From Manis javanica (lineage: Eukaryota; Chordata; Mammalia; Pholidota; Manidae), in the NCBI RefSeq assembly GCF_040802235.1, contig NC_133170.1, positions 201,001 to 265,000 of the forward strand: a stretch of 64,000 bases of DNA. Reading direction: 5' to 3'. Each line of letters starts with the position of its first letter. Within the stretch, counting starts at the first letter, position 1. The notes under the pieces are model-generated. The model searched no databases and had not been told where the DNA came from. It was given only the letters and a program-made list of their open reading frames with translations. The translations under genes and the position numbers were made by a program. This document shows, one piece after another, positions 52,201 through 61,150 of this stretch.

Positions 52201-55200
52201 GAAAAAGGAGTAAACACCAGAGAATATCACATTTTTTAAAATACCGGGTGGCAAAAACACTAAATAAAGTGCAAATTTAATAACCCAGTTTTGTAAAAAT
52301 TCCATTTACCATCACATGCAAATTAATTCAGCCCTTGCCTTAATACTAAACCCATTCTGATGAGACATGATTAGAAAGTAACAAGGGTTTACTGTGTCTC
52401 TAAGTTACATAGCTTGTGTTATTTTCTCTCTTCCTGGCTGAGGTTTTTAAGGAAAAATTCTGAAAGCTGAGAAAATGAGCACACAGTAAGTCACCGAGGA
52501 AAATGTCTCCAGCGTCAAAAACCAGCATCTGGGTTTTCAACAATGTGAGCAGGTTTAATACCACTGAGCTGTACACTTTACAATGGTTGGGTGGTAAATT
52601 TTGTGTTGTGTGTATTTTACTAGAATAAAAAATACTCCAAAAAAAAGCAGCATCAAAATCTTTTTTGGGAGAAAAAAGAAAAAGACAATGATTAAGGGTG
52701 ATAACAATATTTGAAGTAGTGGCTAAAGTCAAAAACAAATCAGCAAACTTGCCTTTGAACTTTCTTGTTCTAGATTCGGACGTCAGTGACCACACTGTTA
52801 TTTCCCAGAAGACCCTTCAGCTGGATAAGACATTTCCTGATTGCAGCCATGCTTCTTGCACTTAATAATGTCTTGGTCATCCTTGTACCAACTATAAAAT
52901 ACATCTTTGGGTTCATTGGTGAGTTTCTGAAGGGCCTTTTTTTACTTGAGCTGGTGTCTCTTTTAGCAGTGGACATGGAGCCAGCGATGGGAGGTCAAGG
53001 ACCCCGGTCTGCCTCAGGCTCACAGGGCCCCTGTTAGACCAGCTGGTCACCTTTCGTCCCTCACAGATGACACAGGAAGTTATTCACAGGATCAAAAAAT
53101 GTTAGCGCTAAAAGCCACCCTATGGGAATCTGGTCCAACTGGACCCAGAATGTAGGCTTAGGTCCTGACTCTGCTTCAGAATGTGAAGAAGATAGACATT
53201 ACCTGCAGGCTGACCATGCAGGCCTCTGAGTCCTGGCTGAGCGTCAATGGCTATCTTTGGAGGAGGTGGACATTGAAAGCATGTTCTTTCCTTCAATTGT
53301 GTGACCTGTTAATATATTTAATTTTTCATTCTTCAGATTTGAGAGTGTAGCTCCAGGAGTAAGGGGGTCCCCACCCGGGGCAAGAACAAAGGAGGACAAG
53401 GGGAAGGGCAGGTCGGGAGAAAAGGTTCTTATTGCTCACAGCTCACTCGGGTTGCTAGCCGGCACTGGATCCATCCGCCCCTGCTGCCCTTTGCATGCCC
53501 GCTTCCCCCTGCCTGCCCCTTCTGTCAGGAACTCCATCAGTGGGTCCCTGGTGAGTGGCGGCCTCCAGACCAGTTACATACCAGGAACGGAGGGGAGGAA
53601 AGAATGGCTGTTTTCTCTCCACCCCTTGCCCCAAATGGACTGGAGGCTCTGCCATGGTGATCATCCATTGGTATGAAAATAGACTAAGGCCAGGTGGGAA
53701 ATTCTGGATGAAAATTTCCATTTACCCCACAGAAGGTTTACTCAAACTTTAAATACAAAATTTTAAGATTAGAAGTAAGCAACTTGAAACATTAGAATTG
53801 GATAGGGGTGTGTATGAGTTCAGTTTCCTTAGTGTTTATATCACTAATAGCCTGTAAATTTATAACATTGAGCCTCTTGTGTATCATGTTATGTGTCCTG
53901 CTATGTTATGTCTACAAAGATTAAAATGTACCTAAGTTCTTTGAAGGAGCAACCTAGATGAGTTTCTAATGCTTTCAGTACTAAGATAAGGGTCACCTTA
54001 GATTTGATTTCTTTGAAGTACAGAAGTGGCCTTGGGCCTGCGCCTTGCTAGTCAGCCGAGTAAGACATTGACCTGCCCTGTGTCTTTCCTCAGGGGCATC
54101 TTCCGCCACTATGCTGATTTTCATTCTTCCAGCAGTTTTTTATCTTAAACTTGTCAAGAAAGAGCCTCTCAGGTCTCCCCAAAAGATCGGGGTAAGTAAG
54201 CCGGCAGTTTCTCCCCTTATAACTTGCTCTTCAGTCACTTAGAGTAAGCCAGAAAATACTCATGGTTCCAAAAAATGAATTGATAACAAAGACCAAAAAT
54301 CACTAGATAAGCTGGAACTCTGTAGGAGAGACAAAGGGGTAGATTTCCAGCACTCAGAGTGTTCTGAAATTTCTTCTTTACAAATATCAAGTATTCTGAA
54401 TTGAGTCCTTACCACTGAATGCATGTCCCCAGTTCCCACCACTGAGTACTGGCTACAGGAAGTCAGCCTCCCGATCAGTGTTAGGAAGTGATTTCAACGT
54501 TTCGGTCATACGTTAGGTCTGTGAAGTCTGAAATAAAGACGGTGCTTAGTGTTCCCCTCCTTGGACACTGACCCCTGTTGTGGACTGAGATCCAGTACAG
54601 AACCTCTGTCTGCCTGTTAGAACTATATTTTATACCTAAAGAGGTTATTGGCTAGAGAGTATACATTTCCTTTCCATAATGGTACTATAAAAATGCACTA
54701 GAAATAATTTTTGTAATGATTAAATATTATCAGTTACTGTTTAAGAAAGTATTATATCAAGTTTGGAAAAGAATGTCTCTTACTGATACAAAAAGTAAGA
54801 TAATTCGCATGTGTTTAAAGTATTCTGTGATAAAAGAACGCCTCGACTTGAGTTATCCTGAGTCTTGCCTGGGAGTCATTCACCTCTCGGGGTTGTTTAG
54901 GTCTCCAGGACAGTTTGCTATCAAAAGCTCCTCCCATGATTTTGCCCCCAGAATATCCACTCTCTGCAATCCCTCTTGCTTCAACTTTTATGGCAGTGTG
55001 ACTTTGCAAATTATTTCTCCTGCTTGTGACCTGTTTTCAGTTTGACCAGATGTAAAAATGAGTAAAATTACCTCCTAGATCCTTCCTAGTGAAAAAAAAT
55101 TTTAGCTGCTGCTTCCTCAGATATAGAGGTTGATCTCTGTAGTAATATATATGAAGCCCTTTCTAGGGGTACAATTTGAAATAGAGTTTATGGTTACTGC

Positions 55201-55736
55201 CCCCCCCCATACTCACATATATACACTGGGTTTTTCTTAAGGAATATGCAGCATATTAGGACTTTTCTTGATAAAGCATGATCATATCATACGTACTGTT
55301 CTTTCACAACCTGTCCTTTCCCCCTAAGAGTTCATGAGCACACCCTATGTCATTAAATCCTTTTCTATCACTTGATTTTGAATGGTCACAAGATGTTCCA
55401 TCATTTGCTGTAGGAAATCAATTAATTTTTTCTCTGTTGGACATTTGGGTTAAATCGCCCCCGTTTCCCCACTGAGGGTTCTAAGTTGACTGGATTGCTC
55501 GTGTGGACATCTGAACTGTAAGAGTAATTCAATATGCAAATAAGATTGCCGCCCTAGGTAAACAGCTTATGGAGCAGACTGTGCTAGGCAGCCATGTTTT
55601 CTGCGCTCTGTAACAAGCCATCTCTGCTTTTCAGGCTTTGGTTTTCCTTGTGGTGGGGATCGTCTTCATGATTGGAAGCATGGCCCTCATTATAACTGAC
55701 TGGATTTACAACCCCCCATATTCCAAGCATCACTAA
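31176..55736 (+). CDS. SLC38A4: SLC38A4 (SNAT4/ATA3), sodium-coupled neutral amino acid transporter, 15 coding exons
   Basis: The spliced CDS is 31176-31294, 35043-35133, 35612-35727, 38454-38527, 38968-39060, 42853-42934, 43017-43099, 43196-43254, 44095-44370, 44500-44579, 45806-45906, 47533-47657, 52774-52918, 54094-54191 and 55635-55736. It totals 1644 nt and encodes 547 residues plus TAA. Every intron is GT-AG and no stop interrupts the frame. The protein starts [14 protein letters not shown] and ends YSKHH, closely matching human SNAT4 as I recall it. The family (SLC38, LeuT-like fold, 11 membrane segments) imports small neutral amino acids with Na+ at the plasma membrane, and SNAT4 is best known from liver and placenta. 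TM1 begins near residue 77 with the family motif [17 protein letters not shown] large extracellular loop in exon 9 has C249, C321 and sequons N260, N264 and N276. ATG 31176 is chosen because an in-frame TAA lies at 31110 and the leader part of this exon has no ATG. Unusual: V424 replaces the expected Na+-site threonine, and exon 3 has a tandem acceptor. SNAT1 and SNAT2 are excluded by the N-terminus and loop sequence. Confidence 0.97.
31860..32470 (+). mobile_element. L2-derived fragment
   Basis: CCCTTCAGTAGCTCAGCATT, CTGGGGTGCCCC and TCAGACCTCCCAGGAAGCCT follow the order of the L2 3' half in sense orientation. It is diverged and the boundaries are approximate. Confidence 0.5.
34130..34900. 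promoter_or_regulatory. Intronic CpG clusters in the first coding intron
   Basis: About 16 CpGs fall in 34135-34320 and about 15 in 34500-34680, with a further group near 34840-34880 (ACGCGTGTCCACGCGG). They sit in an intron that is otherwise AT-rich. They could mark an alternative promoter, an enhancer, or simply locally high GC. No splice donor was convincing enough to propose an exon. Confidence 0.35.
35043..35133 (+). CDS. SLC38A4: SLC38A4 coding exon 2
   Basis: The acceptor is TGTGTGCAG and the donor GTAAGT. The exon encodes residues 40-70 in the frame [18 protein letters not shown]..., the cytosolic N-terminal region just before TM1. It ends in phase 0 after a His codon. Confidence 0.95.
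35134..35611 (+). other. SLC38A4: SLC38A4 intron 2
   Basis: A 478-bp GT-AG intron (GTAAGT...AAG). I recognise no repeat in it. Confidence 0.85.
35580..35970. promoter_or_regulatory. CpG cluster overlapping coding exon 3
   Basis: CpG density is about 10 per 100 bp from 35706 to 35960, immediately after the exon 3 donor, and is raised through the exon itself. Intragenic CpG islands of this size may be alternative promoters or methylated islands. The long minus-strand ORF here has no protein-like features. Confidence 0.4.
35612..35727 (+). CDS. SLC38A4: SLC38A4 coding exon 3 (TM1 and start of TM2; tandem acceptor)
   Basis: It encodes residues 71-108 plus two bases of V109: [20 protein letters not shown] and onward. 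TM1 carries N86 (codon 35657-35659), equivalent to SNAT2 N82, a residue implicated in Na+ binding. The acceptor is AAGCAG, so splicing could start at 35612 (adds Gln, 547 residues in total) or 35615 (546 residues). The start at 35612 is preferred because it reproduces the human length. The donor is GTGAGT. The exon lies at the 5' edge of a CpG-rich patch, and its third codon positions are strongly G/C compared with exons 4 and 5. Confidence 0.94.
35728..38453 (+). other. SLC38A4: SLC38A4 intron 3
   Basis: A 2.7-kb intron. Its first 240 bp are very CpG-rich. An L2-like sense fragment lies at about 36060-36470 (GTCTTTGCACATGGCCTTGG, GAGACCTAGTACAGTGCTTG). The remainder is AT-rich. Confidence 0.85.
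36060..36470 (+). mobile_element. L2 fragment in intron 3
   Basis: The sequence matches the L2 3' region in order: CACAGGGTCTTTGCACATGG, a CACCTCACTTAGGCCTCCCC segment, then ACAGTGCTTGGCCCAGAAAA and a terminal TATTTGCAGAGTGGCTGAA. Confidence 0.6.
38454..38527 (+). CDS. SLC38A4: SLC38A4 coding exon 4 (TM2)
   Basis: The acceptor is TTTCACAG and the donor GTATGT. It encodes the rest of V109 to G133 plus one base: [20 protein letters not shown], the second membrane helix and the conserved [11 protein letters not shown] turn. Confidence 0.95.
38528..38967 (+). other. SLC38A4: SLC38A4 intron 4
   Basis: A 440-bp GT-AG intron, open in one frame into exon 5 by chance. No repeat is recognised. Confidence 0.85.
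38968..39060 (+). CDS. SLC38A4: SLC38A4 coding exon 5
   Basis: The acceptor is TGATTGTAG and the donor GTAAGA. It encodes residues 134-164 ([20 protein letters not shown]..., then SITMQNIG), the loop after TM2 and the start of TM3. ITMQNIG is a strongly conserved SNAT motif. Confidence 0.95.
39061..42852 (+). other. SLC38A4: SLC38A4 intron 5
   Basis: A 3.8-kb intron. It contains a GC-richer block at 39440-40090 that is probably L2-related and a MIR-like tail at about 40105-40235. An antisense LINE fragment lies at about 40290-40695 and a MIR core at about 41730-41830. GC-rich sequence is seen again at 42390-42560. Confidence 0.8.
40290..40695 (-). mobile_element. LINE (L1-like) antisense fragment in intron 5
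   Basis: CCCCTTATTGATGAACAGTT, GTTTCCAGTTTTTCACTACT and ACAAACAGGGCTGCGATAAA are the antisense of a common L1M 3' segment. It is diverged. Confidence 0.5.
42853..42934 (+). CDS. SLC38A4: SLC38A4 coding exon 6 (TM3)
   Basis: The acceptor is CCATTCTAG and the donor GTATGT. It encodes residues 165-191 ([20 protein letters not shown]...), the end of TM3 and the loop ending in GLEENTG. An 82-bp intron separates it from exon 7. Confidence 0.95.
43017..43099 (+). CDS. SLC38A4: SLC38A4 coding exon 7 (TM4)
   Basis: The acceptor is CTTTCCAG and the donor GTAAAG. It encodes residues 192-219 ([20 protein letters not shown]...) with the conserved [10 protein letters not shown]. The next intron is only 96 bp. 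Confidence 0.95.
43196..43254 (+). CDS. SLC38A4: SLC38A4 coding exon 8 (TM5)
   Basis: The acceptor is ACCCTAG and the donor GTAAGT. The exon is 59 bp and encodes residues 220-239: [20 protein letters not shown]. It ends in phase 0. Confidence 0.95.
43255..44094 (+). other. SLC38A4: SLC38A4 intron 8
   Basis: An 840-bp intron with a T-rich tract and CTAG acceptor. No repeat is recognised. The neighbouring introns 6 and 7 are only 82 and 96 bp (42935-43016 and 43100-43195), and intron 9 is 129 bp (44371-44499). Confidence 0.85.
44095..44370 (+). CDS. SLC38A4: SLC38A4 coding exon 9 (large extracellular loop)
   Basis: This is the longest coding exon, 276 bp, phase 0 at both ends, encoding residues 240-331. 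It starts [13 protein letters not shown] and ends KYFVFNSR. C249 and C321 sit where SNAT4 is known to form its loop disulfide. Sequons are N260 (NVT), N264 (NNT) and N276 (NSS). The middle of the loop (about residues 257-322) is the least conserved part compared with human SNAT4 as I recall it, as expected for an extracellular loop. Confidence 0.95.
44500..44579 (+). CDS. SLC38A4: SLC38A4 coding exon 10
   Basis: The acceptor is GTCTTTCAG and the donor GTAAGG. It encodes residues 332-357 plus two bases: [20 protein letters not shown] then IYSELK. The [15 protein letters not shown] motif is a SNAT hallmark. The split codon restores Asp with exon 11. Confidence 0.95.
44580..45805 (+). other. SLC38A4: SLC38A4 intron 10
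   Basis: A 1.2-kb intron without a confidently named repeat. Part of 44990-45040 looks MIR-like. Confidence 0.8.
45806..45906 (+). CDS. SLC38A4: SLC38A4 coding exon 11 (TM7)
   Basis: The acceptor is GCTCTCAG and the donor GTAGGT. It encodes residues 358-391: [19 protein letters not shown] then a hydrophobic helix ending [12 protein letters not shown], including the conserved basic DRSxRKM turn. Confidence 0.95.
45907..47532 (+). other. SLC38A4: SLC38A4 intron 11
   Basis: A 1.6-kb intron that becomes GC-richer towards exon 12 (47150-47530). No repeat or RNA gene is recognised. Confidence 0.8.
47533..47657 (+). CDS. SLC38A4: SLC38A4 coding exon 12 (TM8, altered Na+-site residue)
   Basis: The acceptor is GCTCGTAG and the donor GTAAGT. 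It encodes residues 392-433: [20 protein letters not shown], then a helix containing [18 protein letters not shown]. Codon 424 (47628-47630) is GTG, valine, where SNAT2 T384 and, from memory, human SNAT4 have threonine. Residues 404-414 also differ from human at several positions. The frame and splice sites are intact and the exon is GC-rich. Confidence 0.94.
50098..50126. repeat. (GGGGGT)n G-rich repeat, potential G-quadruplex
   Basis: Successive GGGGGT units followed by GGAGGT and a GGGGG run give at least four G-tracts on the transcribed sense strand. Confidence 0.85.
52545..52645 (+). mobile_element. L1M 3' tail in intron 12
   Basis: GAGCTGTACACTTTACAATG, then GTGGTAAATTTTGTGTTGTG and ATTTTACTAGAATAAAAAA are the L1M 3' terminus in sense orientation, ending about 130 bp before exon 13. 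Confidence 0.65.
52774..52918 (+). CDS. SLC38A4: SLC38A4 coding exon 13 (TM9-TM10)
   Basis: The acceptor is TTGTTCTAG and the donor GTGAGT. It encodes residues 434-481 plus one base, running [20 protein letters not shown] then a helix ending [12 protein letters not shown]. It follows the longest intron of the coding part (5.1 kb). Confidence 0.95.
52919..54093 (+). other. SLC38A4: SLC38A4 intron 13
   Basis: A 1.2-kb intron with no confidently named repeat. GC-rich sequence at 53340-53660 yields chance ORFs on both strands. Confidence 0.8.
54094..54191 (+). CDS. SLC38A4: SLC38A4 coding exon 14 (TM10)
   Basis: The acceptor is TTTCCTCAG and the donor GTAAGT. It encodes residues 482-514: [20 protein letters not shown] then [13 protein letters not shown], a helix followed by a basic cytosolic turn. 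It ends in phase 0. Confidence 0.95.
54192..55634 (+). other. SLC38A4: SLC38A4 intron 14
   Basis: A 1.4-kb AT-rich intron. A C-run is at 55200-55209. No repeat or RNA gene is recognised. Confidence 0.8.
55635..55736 (+). CDS. SLC38A4: SLC38A4 coding exon 15 (TM11 and C-terminus)
   Basis: The acceptor is GCTTTTCAG. It encodes residues 515-547 and TAA (55734-55736): [20 protein letters not shown] then [13 protein letters not shown]. It supplies the last membrane helix and a short His-ending tail. A C-terminal His is linked to pH sensing in SNAT2. Confidence 0.95.
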   Translation, partial: ALVFLVVGIVFMIGSMALIITDWIYNPPYSKHH

Positions 55737-57822
55737 CGGAGGAAAAAATATCTTTTCTATTGGAAATGGTTACAAATTATGCTCCAAAAGACATTTGAGT
55801 TATCTTGACTGAGTGTTACTCAGGAAATAACAGGAAGACTCCAAAGACTTCCTAGTAACATCACCAGGTACCAGCAGGAGAAAAAGTCATTTTTGTCACG
55901 AGTGGCTGTTTATATGTTTAAAATCTGTGGTGCACATTTCTGCCCAGGTTTCACCAAAGCAGTGAGAGATGTACTAGCTGCAGTAATGGTTGTCAGATAA
56001 TACCTCCCCTCCTTCCCTGTCTCCCAGGAAGAGCCAGATGCGTGTATTCTCAGAACATCAAAAATGCCCCAGGGGCAAAGCTACCTATCACCACTTGTGC
56101 CTTCTCCCAGTCTTGCACCAGATATTATCAATCTATTTAATAACACAGGCAAAAGGCAGGTCTAGAGACCGTAAGGCACATGAATGGTTGGACACCAGGC
56201 TAGAACATCTGTCTTATTGTCAGCAGCAAAGAAGTATTTTACTCACCCTGTTTTGACACTGAATTAGTGACTTCTTCATTTTGTAACCATTAAAACATCT
56301 CACTAAACATTGAGAGGGGCTTCATTTAAATCATAGAGCAACAACGAAAATGCTTCTAGCTAAACTGCCTATTCTGGAAGCATCGGCTTTTTAATGTTCC
56401 ATGTAGGCCTCTTGTCATACTTCTGTCGTTGAACAACGTTCTCCCTCTCGTCTTCCAGTCTCATTCAGAATTTTTAGGAGACCACGATATGTGGAAACAC
56501 ACTGCCCAGTATTGTTTGATACATTTTTATTTGATAAACATTCAGTGCAGGGAACTGTGATTGCTATGTTTGTATATATAATCTTATTATGTAGTCATCA
56601 GAATTTTAACATATGGTACCTTTGATTTTTGTTTTTTACATGCATAGTTCTCTCTTCCCAGTCAAAACATTTATATTATTGGGGGTGGGGGCAGGGAATT
56701 AAGTTGATGGGCTCAAAAATCCATTTGTATGTATCTGTCTATGGAGATATTTTAAGTTTGAAGCCTAAGTTATATAATAGCTCAGCAATGCTCTTCAGTG
56801 TTTACCATAGCCACAATCTTCTATAAGAAAATGAGTCTCTTTTGCAAATCCTTATCAACACTAAGGTGGCTCTTTCAACTTAGCACATCTAAGACAGGAT
56901 TTAGTTCATTTGTAGCTTGCATAGGTGTCTGCTGACTTTCGTTTGCTATTGAGTACAACATTGAGGGGTTCTCCATAAAATACAAGTGCTAACACTACAA
57001 AGAGATGCAAACTATTATTATTTCTACAACATACATGATATGGATTTAAAAATTATTACTCAGGGCCTAGAATTTCTGGAGTTTGTGATTTTTTTCCCCC
57101 AAATCAGTAGCAAGAGCATTTGTTGAATATTTTATATTTTAGTAAAACCAAGTATAAAATACAAGTATCATAAGTATAATATTAAATCATATTTCAATAG
57201 TTTTTCTGGAATGTGCTTTAAGAAAATATGTTTTATGTACTATTTTCTAGAGACATACTGCTATAGAATGGTGCACTTTTAGAAATTGAGCATTACTAGA
57301 AATTATAACTTTTGAGTTATTGCAAAAATTTGCCAAATAGCATCTTTAAGATGTATTTCCATTTTAATTCACCTAAAGAGTATACCAAAATAAAAAATGG
57401 AAAAGATACCTCGGTATCTTGATTTTTAAAACAAAGGTTTAATCTGAATGTATTTAGATGTAAATATCAAAGATTAATCCAAAAAAAGGAAAACTGTAAA
57501 ATTTGTATATATTTTGAATGCTTTACATTTGAAATAACTTGAAAATACCGACATTTGTAATTATATGAATATTCAAGAGCAATACTACAATGCCAAGTAT
57601 TAAAGCACCATTTTTTTTTCTCATGGCTATTTTCAGAATTACAGTTCACAGACTGCAGGGCAGACTTACACATGGTATCTTGTACCGGTTAATTTAACCT
57701 CATTTATAAACAGATGAAAATTTTATTTTCTTATTTCCTTTATAAAATGGTTAAATGTACTGGGAGGCTTTTTTATTATAGAAAGTGTATATTGGTATAT
57801 AATAAATGAACTTTTCAAATGA
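55737..57822 (+). other. SLC38A4: SLC38A4 3' untranslated region
   Basis: About 2.1 kb of AT-rich sequence follows the stop codon with no splice or coding signals. It ends at the poly(A) signal at 57801. An earlier AATAAA at 57389-57394 could serve as a minor alternative site. A 44-nt segment at 56624-56667 recurs downstream of the gene at 58586-58631. Confidence 0.8.
57801..57806 (+). terminator. SLC38A4: Poly(A) signal AATAAA of SLC38A4
   Basis: A canonical AATAAA is followed by a likely cleavage zone at about 57815-57825 and a GU-rich downstream element (TGTGATTGTGTTATT). This gives a mature 3' UTR of roughly 2.1 kb. The exact cleavage base is not known. Confidence 0.75.
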
Positions 57823-59349
57823 CTATGTGATTGTGTTATTGAATGTTGTGATTTTTACATGAACATAAAATTTTAAGTCTAAATATTTCATATTGGTGTA
57901 TGTTCCATTTTCATTGTTACTCTTGACATAACTACCATCTATAGCTGTGAAAAAATAGTTGTCATCTTATTTTGGCAAATCACACAGCTAATTCTAAATT
58001 ATTTTCATTTTCTGTCATCACATGTATACCACCTAGAATGAATGTATAAGACATGAGTCTCTGATTAATTAGGGAGAATTCATTCAGGAAGAAACATTAA
58101 AATAGGAAAGACACAGAAGATGTGGGAGAAGAAAAAACATGGAAGCATTGAGGACTGGGCAAAAATGGACAATTAGTGGGGTTGACAGGCCCTATGGTAA
58201 GTGTACACTTAACTTTCTAAGAAACTCCTGAAGAGTTCTCCAAAGTGTTTCTATCATTTTCTTTTCCACCAATAACACACGAGTTCCAGTTGCTCCCAGC
58301 CTTGCCAACATTTGGCATTGTCAATGGCCTTTCACGCTGTGTAAAATGATTCCCATTTCCACTCCCATAGTGACTAGCGCTAGAAACTCTTCATGTGTTT
58401 GGTGGCCGTCCATGTCTCCTTTTGTGAAGTGTTTGTTCAAATCTTTTGCCCATTTTAAAAATTAGGTTGTTTGTCCTCTTACTGTGGATTTGTCAGAGTT
58501 CTTTATATATTCTGTACTCATGTCCTTTGTCAGAACACAAATGTATTTTCCCAGTTGATGCATGCCTACTCATTCATCTAGACTTGATTTTTGTTTTTTA
58601 CATGTGTAGTTCTCTCTTTTCACAGTCAAAAGTGTCTCAATCACACCTTCTGGGGCCAGGTCTTAGGAGCTCAGAGTTCTGCATTCCTGTCTTCTGGAGT
58701 AAGGTTAATTGGAATGGTATGTCGTAATTAATGTTTAGATTTTCAAATGTTGAGAGTAAGTCTTTTGAGGGGGTTGAGTTTTTTCTTTGTAGTTAGCTTT
58801 ATTTAGAGTATGTTAGTCTAGTTCTAGTTGTTTTATACAGATAATCAATATTAAAAATAATTTTTAAGTCACTTTAAATCTTGTTTAGGAGATCCAGTAC
58901 TGACTACATGCTCAGGACATCAAAAACTGTTCCTAGCTACCTGTTATCTTATTAGTTTTTTCCAGCCCTTGTTAAAGGCACATGTAGATGAAACAGGAGA
59001 AATTATTTCACTCAGTTTTCATGTACCAGTTTTGAAGTTTTTTTTCTGTACCAGTTTTGAAGTTCAGTTTGCTTAGCCTTTGTTTCTGTAGCATGCACCC
59101 ATCTTTTCCTAATTTTGCTCTAATTATTCAGTAGAAACTATTGAAATTAATTTTTAAAAAATCAGTTAACAGCCTTTCTTCATACCATACTCCAAAATGA
59201 AAAACAAATTAATATGAAAGCAGAGATACACCCCTTCAGAATTATTGAAGCTACATGTGAAAGTAAAACAGTAATGGATAGATATACATAACTGTACAGT
59301 GGTAAAGTGTACATTTATGAAAAATGGTAGCTACTACAAAAGACAAACC
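57823..59349. other. Intergenic sequence 3' of SLC38A4
   Basis: AT-rich sequence containing the antisense L1 at 58190-58565 and the second copy of the duplicated 3' UTR segment at 58586-58631. No gene is seen. Confidence 0.6.
58190..58565 (-). mobile_element. Old L1 ORF2/3' fragment, antisense, downstream of SLC38A4
   Basis: The + strand reads as reversed L1M: GGTAAGTGTACACTTAACTT, CAGCCTTGCCAACATTTGGC, TCAAATCTTTTGCCCATTTT, TTCTTTATATATTCTGTACT and CATGTCCTTTGTCAGA, in the expected order. Confidence 0.7.
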
Positions 59350-59360
59350 AAAATATTCTT

Positions 59361-59994
59361 TGACTGGTTAGCCAGAGACAGGTAAGATTCCTCAAGGGAG
59401 GAACAACCTAAGACAGGCACAGTCGCAGGGGGGCCATCAGGTGAGAAATTGGGGATCAACAGGTGAGGCTTAGAACCTCACCCCCCGTTTTGAGAGAAAT
59501 TTTCTGCATCCGTGGATGTTTTGTTGCCCTTGTCTAGCTTGGATTAACACTTAGTCTACAGGCACACACCTGATCATCTACATTTGCTCTCTTACAACAC
59601 TAAACTATGTTTTCTACCTTTATCTTGCATCTACCTACCACTTCAGCATTTTATTAAAAATAATAATAATAATAATAAGGGAGAAATGTAGGATTCACAT
59701 ATAAGTATAAAAATCAAACGAATATTCATATTTGACCTGATTGTTTATAGTTCATAATGCGTGATCAAAACCGAAAGTTTATGTGATGACTGCCCTTGTA
59801 CTGTTCACCATGTAAGAACTTGTTTGTTATGCTTTAGAAGATTGGAGACTGATGAGAATTAGGCATGGTGTGGATTAATGATTGTGCATTGAGCATTGAG
59901 TCCCCTATACAGAATTTTGTTGTTACCAACCATTTGATCAATAAATATGAGAGATGCCCTCTCAAAAAAAAAAAAACATAGGACCCCCCCAAAA
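59361..59994 (+). mobile_element. 5'-truncated L1 3' UTR with poly(A) and 11-bp target-site duplication
   Basis: AAAATATTCTT lies at 59350-59360 and again at 59995-60005. Between them is a sense-strand L1 3' end: TTCCTCAAGGGAGGAACAAC, GACAGGCACAGTCGCAGG, an internal (AAT)n at 59659-59678, and ATAAATATGAGAGATGCCCT before the A-tail. The tail is interrupted by CATAGGACCCCCCC. The sequence resembles L1 ends I associate with pangolin. The duplication is partly A-rich, so it is less secure than the one at 25.7 kb. Confidence 0.7.
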
Positions 59995-60284
59995 AAAATA
60001 TTCTTAATGTACGAAGAGAATAAAAATCAATATGGGAAATACTAAGCCTCTAATAGAAGAATAGGCAATGGACATTAAATCAAAGAAAAATGAATGGTAA
60101 ATGAGTATTTCCAAGAGTTTGACCTCACTATAAATCAAAGACAGGCAAGTAAACACAAATGTATGTCATATTACTAAAATAATGAAAAGATAATGTATTT
60201 TGTGTTGGTATCATTCAATGCCAGTGGCAGAAATCTTAGCTTACCTGGAAAATATTTTGGCTCTATTTATGAAGATCCCTAGAA

Positions 60285-60772
60285 ATGTTTGTAGTGGGCA
60301 AATGGCCCCCAAAGAAGTTCACACCTGATCTGTGGAACCCAAGAATATATTACTTTTCGTGCCGGATGGGACTTTGCAGATGTTACTGAAGTATAGACCT
60401 TAAAAAGGGGAGATTATTCTGAGTAATCTGATCACATGAGCCTTAAAGAACTTTCTTCAGCTGAAGTCAGATTCAAAGCATGAGAGGTACTCATCTGCGT
60501 TGCTGGCTTGATGATGAAGGAGACCATGTGGAAACAGAAGGAAATGAATTCTAGAAACTTAAATATTTGAGTCTAGAAAACGACCATCCCCCTGAGCCTG
60601 CACGTAGGAGCCGGGGACACCAGCAGCTGCCGGAGGCCTGAGAGACCCAGCAGAGTAGGTCTGCCCAGCCGGCCAGACTTCTGATATGCAGATTTCTAAG
60701 ACAAAAGTAAGAGCTACTTTAAGCTGCTAGATTTGTGATAATGTTATGGAAACAACAGGAAATTATGAAATA
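60285..60772 (+). mobile_element. MaLR/MLT1-like solo LTR
   Basis: GGGACTTTGCAGATGTTACT, GGGGAGATTATTCTGAGTAA, GATGAAGGAGACCATGTGGA and the end TTTAAGCTGCTAGATTTGTG then TTATGGAAACAACAGGAAAT follow the order of an ERVL-MaLR LTR. Internal retroviral sequence is not seen, so it is a solo LTR. The exact subfamily is uncertain. Confidence 0.6.
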
Positions 60773-60779
60773 CAATATT

Positions 60780-61150
60780 CACATCTTTTGATCCACTAAT
60801 TTCTTTTCTAAGAATCTATTCTTTAGGAAATAATCAGAATGACTAAATATTCAAAGTGTCCAAAATTATGGAATGATTCAATAAATTCCAGTATCTTCCT
60901 AGGCTAGAATACGATGTAGTTATTAAAAATGTTTTTGAATAATCACAAATGAAATGAAAAGCTATGTATAATATTAAATGGGGAGAAGAATGAATGCTAT
61001 GTTATCCCTATTTTAATTAAAGATGCATTAAATAGAAAAATAGGAAAAAATAAACCTGAGATGTTAGAAGTAGATATTTGTAGACAGCAAAATAATGAGT
61101 GATGTTAGTTTTCCTCTTCATACATTTGTTATTTTCTAAGATAGCTACAA
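60780..61150 (+). mobile_element. Old L1M 3' fragment
   Basis: TAATTTCTTTTCTAAGAATC, AGGAAATAATCAGAATGACT and GTAGTTATTAAAAATGTTTT match an L1M ORF2-end/3' UTR in sense orientation. It is diverged. Confidence 0.55.

Larger units (their letters stand above)
47658..52773 (+). other. SLC38A4: SLC38A4 intron 12
   Basis: The longest intron of the coding part, 5.1 kb. It holds a short antisense L1-like piece at about 47850-47960 (TAGCTTGATAAATTTTGACA), a GGGGGT repeat at 50098-50126 and an L1M 3' tail at 52545-52645. Confidence 0.85.
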
